Of a DNA stretch of 64,000 bases, positions 60,520 to 64,000 are shown piece after piece. The stretch is from Rhodocyclaceae bacterium (GTDB taxonomy: Bacteria > Pseudomonadota > Gammaproteobacteria > Burkholderiales > Rhodocyclaceae). The notes beneath the pieces were generated by a model. The model had not been told where the DNA came from and searched no databases. It was given only the letters and a program-made list of their open reading frames with translations. The DNA lies in contig JAGRFY010000019.1 of NCBI GenBank assembly GCA_020445765.1, forward strand, positions 62,001-126,000, written 5' to 3'. Position 1 is the first letter of the stretch, and the number at the start of each line of letters is the position of its first letter. The position numbers and the translations under genes are program-made.

Positions 60520-60583
60520 TGGCGACATGTCGCCAAGCTTGGCGAGTGGATTGGCGGATTTTCGCCAGTCTGGCGCTCCGCCA
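60520..60583. repeat. Cluster of TGGCG/CGCCA inverted repeats (candidate enhancer sites)
   Basis: Within 64 bases, seven TGGCG/CGCCA arms occur: a perfect 16-bp palindrome at 60520-60535 (TGGCGACATGTCGCCA), an overlapping everted one at 60531-60544 (CGCCAAGCTTGGCG), TGGCG-N6-CGCCA at 60552-60567 and TGGCG-N3-CGCCA at 60571-60583. The cluster lies between the TAXI receptor start and the flavodoxin-family gene. It is a good candidate binding array for the DctD-like activator or another dimeric regulator. The rest of the 60324-60664 gap holds no gene. Confidence 0.65.
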
Positions 60584-60664
60584 ATCGCATCGCGCTGGAC
60601 GCCGGCTTCCGGCCGGCATAGAACGAATCACGGAAGGTGGCAACGATCGAAGTCGGAGGCAGCC

Positions 60665-61270
60665 ATGGGTCGACCGGACATCGTCGCGGTAGTCGGCAGC
60701 TATCGGGCAGGAGGCGTCACCGAGCGACTGGTCGAGGCGACGCTGGCTGCGGCACGGGCCGCGGGCGCGAAGACCGAGATCGTTCGGCTGCGCGACCTCG
60801 ACATGCGCCACTGTGCGAATTGCCGGCTGTGCATGCAGCAGCCGGGCGAGGCGCGCGGCGAGTGCGTGATCGACGACGCGGTGCCGGCGCTGCTGTCCCG
60901 GCTCGATCGCGCCGATGCCATGGTGCTGGCGGCGCCGGTCAACCTTGGCAACGTCACGGCGGTGACCCGGATTCTGATGGAGCGCTGCGCCGGGGCCGCG
61001 TGGTGGCCCTGGGACTCGCCGGCGCCGCGGCTGCGCCGGCCGAAGCCGCGTCGGCCGGCGGTGCTGATCAGTTCGAGTGCCGCGCCGGCGTGGATGGCGC
61101 GCTGGTTCGCCGGCGCCGCGTCCGCCCTCGATCAGCTCGCGACGATGCTCGGCTTCCGGCCCCTGGGCATGGTCTGGCAGGGCTTGGTCAACCGCGACCC
61201 GATGCCGTTGTCGCCGGGCGTGGTCAGGCGCGCCGAACGCCTCGGCCGGCGGCTCGCCCGGGTCGGCTGA
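60665..61270 (+). CDS. Flavodoxin-family NAD(P)H-dependent oxidoreductase (iron-sulfur flavoprotein-like)
   Basis: 201 residues from ATG at 60665 (GGAGG upstream). The N-terminal VAVVGSYRAGGVTERLVEAT binds flavin phosphate; CANCRLCMQQPGEARGECVI carries a Cys cluster like that of the NADPH-dependent FMN reductase/Isf group, with Cys at 50, 53, 56 and 67 approximately. Later AAPVNLGNVTAVTRILMERC is the usual flavodoxin-like site. It probably reduces FMN, quinones or another acceptor. A long basic/Pro stretch (PAPRLRRPKPRRPA) is unusual. It may be controlled by the upstream inverted repeats. Confidence 0.8.
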   Translation: MGRPDIVAVVGSYRAGGVTERLVEATLAAARAAGAKTEIVRLRDLDMRHCANCRLCMQQPGEARGECVIDDAVPALLSRLDRADAMVLAAPVNLGNVTAVTRILMERCAGAAWWPWDSPAPRLRRPKPRRPAVLISSSAAPAWMARWFAGAASALDQLATMLGFRPLGMVWQGLVNRDPMPLSPGVVRRAERLGRRLARVG

Positions 61271-61353
61271 CGGACCACTTCCGCGCCGCCCTTCTGACGG
61301 CCCCGCTACAATGCGGCGATGGGCGGGCTCGCCCGACAAGCGGAGGCGCAGCG

Positions 61354-61677
61354 ATGATCACGTTCAAATCCCAGGCCAGCGGCGACGTCATGATGTTCGC
61401 GAAGAACGCCAAGGAACTGCTGCGGATTATCGGCAAGGACCCCGAAGCCGCCCAGGGCGTCGTCACCGCCGACCAGTTGCCGGACGCGATCGCGCGGCTC
61501 AAGGACGCGATCGAAGCCGACAAGTCCAGCCGTGCCGATCGCGACTCCGGTGAGCCCGATGCGGTGGACCCCGGCACCGGGCAGGCGAGAATCCACCTGG
61601 CCCAGCGGGCGATCCCGTTCCTCGAGCTGATGCAGTATGCACTGGACGACGACAAGCCGGTGACCTGGGGCGTGTGA
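61354..61677 (+). CDS. DUF1840 protein
   Basis: 107 residues from ATG at 61354 with CGGAGG upstream. The DUF1840 start MITFKSQASGDVMMFAKNAK and end QRAIPFLELMQYALDDDKPV are both clear; a low-complexity charged linker is in the middle. The family is largely betaproteobacterial, which supports the lineage assignment. Function unknown. It is 18 bases upstream of the response regulator gene, so it may be in its operon. Confidence 0.9.
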   Translation: MITFKSQASGDVMMFAKNAKELLRIIGKDPEAAQGVVTADQLPDAIARLKDAIEADKSSRADRDSGEPDAVDPGTGQARIHLAQRAIPFLELMQYALDDDKPVTWGV

Positions 61678-61695
61678 GCCACCGCCCGGCCCGTC

Positions 61696-62358
61696 GTGAG
61701 ATTGCTGTTGGTCGAAGACGACCCGATGGTCGGTGCCGCGGTCCAGCGCGGCCTGCGCCAGGAGGGGCATGCGGTCGACTGGGTGGAGGACGGTGTCGCG
61801 GCAGCGCTTGCCCTACGGGATCATCCGTTCGAACTGGTGCTGCTCGACCTTGGCCTGCCCCGGCGTGACGGCCTGGCGCTGTTGTCCGAGATCCGCGCCG
61901 GTGGCAACCCGGTGCCGGTGCTGATCCTGACCGCCCGCGATTCGATTGCCGACCGCATCGCCGGCCTCGACGCCGGCGCCGACGACTACCTGGTCAAGCC
62001 CTTCGACCTCGATGAACTGGCGGCCCGGATCCGCGCCCTCGGGCGGCGGCAGCGGGGCCAGGCCGAACCGGTGGTCAGCCACGGCCCGCTGGTGCTCGAC
62101 CCAGCCGCCCATGCCGTGACCCTCGACGAGCGGCCGCTGAAGCTGTCGGCGCGGGAGTTCGCGCTGTTGCAGGCGCTGCTCGAACAGCCCGGCCGGCCGT
62201 TGTCGCGGAGCCAGCTCGAGGACCGCCTGTACGGCTGGGGCGAGGAAGTCGAAAGCAACGCCATCGAAGTGCATATCCACGGCCTGCGGCGCAAGCTCGG
62301 TGCTGGCTGGATCCTGAACCTGCGCGGCGTCGGCTGGTACGTCCCCGAAACGCCGTGA
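61696..62358 (+). CDS. OmpR-family response regulator (QseB/PmrA-like)
   Basis: 220 residues with GTG start at 61696. Receiver: Asp8-Asp9 acid pocket, phosphorylated Asp51 (LVLLDLGLPRRDG) and Lys101 in YLVKPFDL. C-terminal winged helix (LKLSAREFALLQALLEQPGR; NAIEVHIHGLRRKLG). It ends with LRGVGWYVPETP as in QseB/PmrA. It is the partner of the kinase downstream; the two genes overlap by 4 bases (GTGA). Confidence 0.95.
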   Translation: MRLLLVEDDPMVGAAVQRGLRQEGHAVDWVEDGVAAALALRDHPFELVLLDLGLPRRDGLALLSEIRAGGNPVPVLILTARDSIADRIAGLDAGADDYLVKPFDLDELAARIRALGRRQRGQAEPVVSHGPLVLDPAAHAVTLDERPLKLSAREFALLQALLEQPGRPLSRSQLEDRLYGWGEEVESNAIEVHIHGLRRKLGAGWILNLRGVGWYVPETP

Positions 62359-63674
62359 GGAGCCTGCGCCGGGATCTGCTGGTCTACGTGCTCGGTTCGG
62401 TGGTCGCCGCCTTCCTGCTCGGCGGTGCGGCCACCTACTACATGGCGCGGGCCGAAGTGGACGAGGTGATGGACTATCACCTGCGCCAGTTCGCGCTGTC
62501 TCTGCGCGACCAGCGCTTCGGCCAGCCGATCACACCGCCCGCCGGGGTGCCCGAGGAAGCGCTCGACATCGTGATCCAGATCTGGGATCCGCGCGGCCTC
62601 AAGCTCTACCTGTCGAATCCCCACAGCCAGTTGCCGTCGACCGCGCAGCTGGGCTATTCCGACACCCGCACCGACGAGGGGCGCTGGCGGATGTTCACGG
62701 TGGCGATGCGCGACCGGGTTGTGCAGGTGGCGCAACCGATGCGCGTGCGCAGCCGGGTCGCCGCGTCGGCCGCGATCCGCACCCTGCTGCCGCTCTTTCT
62801 GATGCTGCCATTGCTCGGTGGCATGATCTGGTACATGGTCGGCCGTGGACTGCGACCGCTCGACCGGCTCGCCCGCGGCGTCGCCGCGCGGCGACCCGAC
62901 GCACTGTCGCCGCTGGCCGCTGGCGGCGTGCCGGCCGAGGCGCGGCCACTGGTGGACGCCCTCAACGACCTGCTCGGTCGCCTCGAACGGGCCCTGGCCA
63001 CTCAGCGTGCCTTCGTCGCCGACGCCGCCCACGAACTGCGCACCCCTTTGACCGCGCTCCAGCTTCAGCTCCAGCTCACCGAGCGCGCCGCCGACGACGC
63101 CGAACGCGCCGAGGCGCTGGGCGAGCTGAAACGGGGCCTGCAGAGGGCGATCCATCTGGTCGGCCAGTTGTTGACTCTGGCCCGCCAGGAACCGGACAGT
63201 GATGTCAGGCCGAGCCGGGAACCGCTCGATCTGGCCGAGCTGGCGGCCCTGGCGCTGACCGACCATTCGGCCCTGGCCCGCGCCAAGGACATCGACCTCG
63301 GCGCCGGCCGACGCGACCCGGCGGCGCATGTCGTCGGCGACGCCGCCGCCTTACGCACGATGATAGGCTGCCTGCTCGACAATGCGATCCGCTACACGCC
63401 GGCCGGGGGGCGGGTCGATCTGACGGTACGCATTGACAGCGATCGGGTCGTGCTCGAGATCGCCGACAGCGGACCGGGCATCCCGCCGACCGAGCGCGAA
63501 CGGGTGTTCGACCGCTTTTATCGGCGAGCCGGCCAGAGCCAGACCGGAAGCGGGCTCGGGCTGGCGATCGTCAAGGCGATTGCCGAGGGTCACCAGGCGC
63601 TGGTCGAACTCGGCGTCGCCGAAGCCGGCGGCCTGCTGGTGCGCATCGCCTTCCCGCCGGCCGTACCGGCCTGA
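62355..63674 (+). CDS. QseC/PmrB-like sensor histidine kinase
   Basis: 439 residues, GTG start at 62355. TM1 is about 10-30, a periplasmic part about 31-140 of the QseC type (VIQIWDPRGLKLYLSNPHSQ), TM2 near 143-163, HAMP, then HisKA with His226 (VADAAHELRTPLTALQLQ). HATPase motifs are LLDNAIRYTPAG, DSGPGIPPTER and GSGLGLAIVKAIAEG. The signal is unknown. Overlaps the response regulator gene. Confidence 0.95.
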   Translation: MRSLRRDLLVYVLGSVVAAFLLGGAATYYMARAEVDEVMDYHLRQFALSLRDQRFGQPITPPAGVPEEALDIVIQIWDPRGLKLYLSNPHSQLPSTAQLGYSDTRTDEGRWRMFTVAMRDRVVQVAQPMRVRSRVAASAAIRTLLPLFLMLPLLGGMIWYMVGRGLRPLDRLARGVAARRPDALSPLAAGGVPAEARPLVDALNDLLGRLERALATQRAFVADAAHELRTPLTALQLQLQLTERAADDAERAEALGELKRGLQRAIHLVGQLLTLARQEPDSDVRPSREPLDLAELAALALTDHSALARAKDIDLGAGRRDPAAHVVGDAAALRTMIGCLLDNAIRYTPAGGRVDLTVRIDSDRVVLEIADSGPGIPPTERERVFDRFYRRAGQSQTGSGLGLAIVKAIAEGHQALVELGVAEAGGLLVRIAFPPAVPA

Positions 63675-63756
63675 TCTCGTCGTCGCGGCTCAAGAAGCGC
63701 GTCCGCGATGCCGTGATCCCGAAGGTTCGAACGAGTAAGGGCACTCCCCGGCATCG

Positions 63757-64000
63757 ATGCAGCAAAAGCGCGTTCTGATCATCGACGACGTCGCGATCAT
63801 CCGAGCCTATGTCAAGGCCGCATTGAAGGACGAGACCCTGCTTGTGGTCGAGGCCGGAAGCGGGCAGCAGGCCCTGGATACACTGGCGATCGCGCCGGTG
63901 GACCTGATCCTGTGCGATGTGAACATGCCCGGCATGAACGGCCACGATTTCGTCGTCCGCTTGCGCAAGCAGGGCAACCGGACGCCGCTGATCATGCTAA
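63757..64000 (+). CDS. CheY-like receiver protein, cut by the right window edge
   Basis: At least 81 residues from ATG at 63757; the frame is open to the edge. Receiver features: Asp10-Asp11 acid pocket (VLIIDDVAIIR), phospho-Asp54 region (LILCDVNMPGMNG), then VVRLRKQGNRTPLIML. Whether a stand-alone receiver or a longer regulator cannot be told. The 82-base gap to the kinase gene suggests separate control. Confidence 0.88.
   Translation, partial: MQQKRVLIIDDVAIIRAYVKAALKDETLLVVEAGSGQQALDTLAIAPVDLILCDVNMPGMNGHDFVVRLRKQGNRTPLIML

Overview
The window is GC-rich, densely coded proteobacterial chromosome. Three things point to a betaproteobacterium, probably Rhodocyclales-like: the earP-efp pair with an arginine at EF-P position 32, the DUF1840 and DUF2917 small proteins, and an exosortase H pair. 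The assignment rests on gene content and codon style, not on an rRNA. I see no rRNA, tRNA, CRISPR array or intact insertion sequence.

Layout. 1-2.1 kb (minus): edge of a probable aryl-polyene/xanthomonadin-like pigment cluster (chorismatase-family enzyme cut by the window edge, plus an FAD oxidoreductase). 2.2-9.2 kb: housekeeping genes (ABC-F protein YbiT, DUF1857 protein, COG0523 metallochaperone GTPase, RsuA, EarP, EF-P, an Ala-rich lipoprotein, a 90-residue unknown). 9.4-14.4 kb (minus): the most interesting locus, a compact operon of a cytosolic group 2-type [NiFe] hydrogenase (small and large subunits), its maturation endopeptidase, and a soluble histidine kinase whose N-terminus carries a Rieske [2Fe-2S] ligand set. 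14.6-20.1 kb: a double-length UvrA with four ABC ATPase units. 20.2-31.6 kb: cytochrome b561 and cytochrome c', a fluoroacetate-dehalogenase-like hydrolase with a DsbA/HCCA-isomerase protein, LysR and DUF2917, DUF938 methyltransferase, arsC, Na/Pi cotransporter, DUF481 outer-membrane protein, an orphan Pycsar-effector-like (DUF5706) membrane protein with a DUF3616 protein. 31.6-43.5 kb: chemoreceptor, exosortase H pair, LysE and EamA exporters, AIM24 protein, TupBC-like tungstate/molybdate ABC genes beside moeA, a second EamA exporter with a possible attenuator, and a GGDEF-EAL protein. 43.8-53.7 kb: HD-GYP receptor, TPR/SPINDLY glycosyltransferase, a cold-shock/Excalibur fusion, a decayed REP-associated transposase, and a class A PBP-like protein. 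53.9-60.6 kb (minus): DctB/DctD-like two-component system next to a TAXI-TRAP transporter, with inverted repeats and a possible sigma-54 promoter upstream. 60.7-64 kb: flavodoxin-family protein, DUF1840, an OmpR/QseC-type pair and a receiver protein cut by the right edge.

How the genes work together. The hydrogenase operon looks like a hydrogen- or redox-responsive signalling unit. The small subunit has no Tat signal and the kinase has no membrane segment, so both should be cytosolic. Electrons from H2 could pass through the small-subunit FeS clusters to the Rieske domain and change kinase output. HucE, a Rieske-type protein encoded with the mycobacterial group 2a hydrogenase Huc, is a precedent for the pairing but not for fusion to a kinase. 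The TAXI-TRAP locus looks like a substrate-induced, sigma-54-dependent uptake system. Several pairs share ATGA or 1-base stop/start overlaps, indicating translational coupling.
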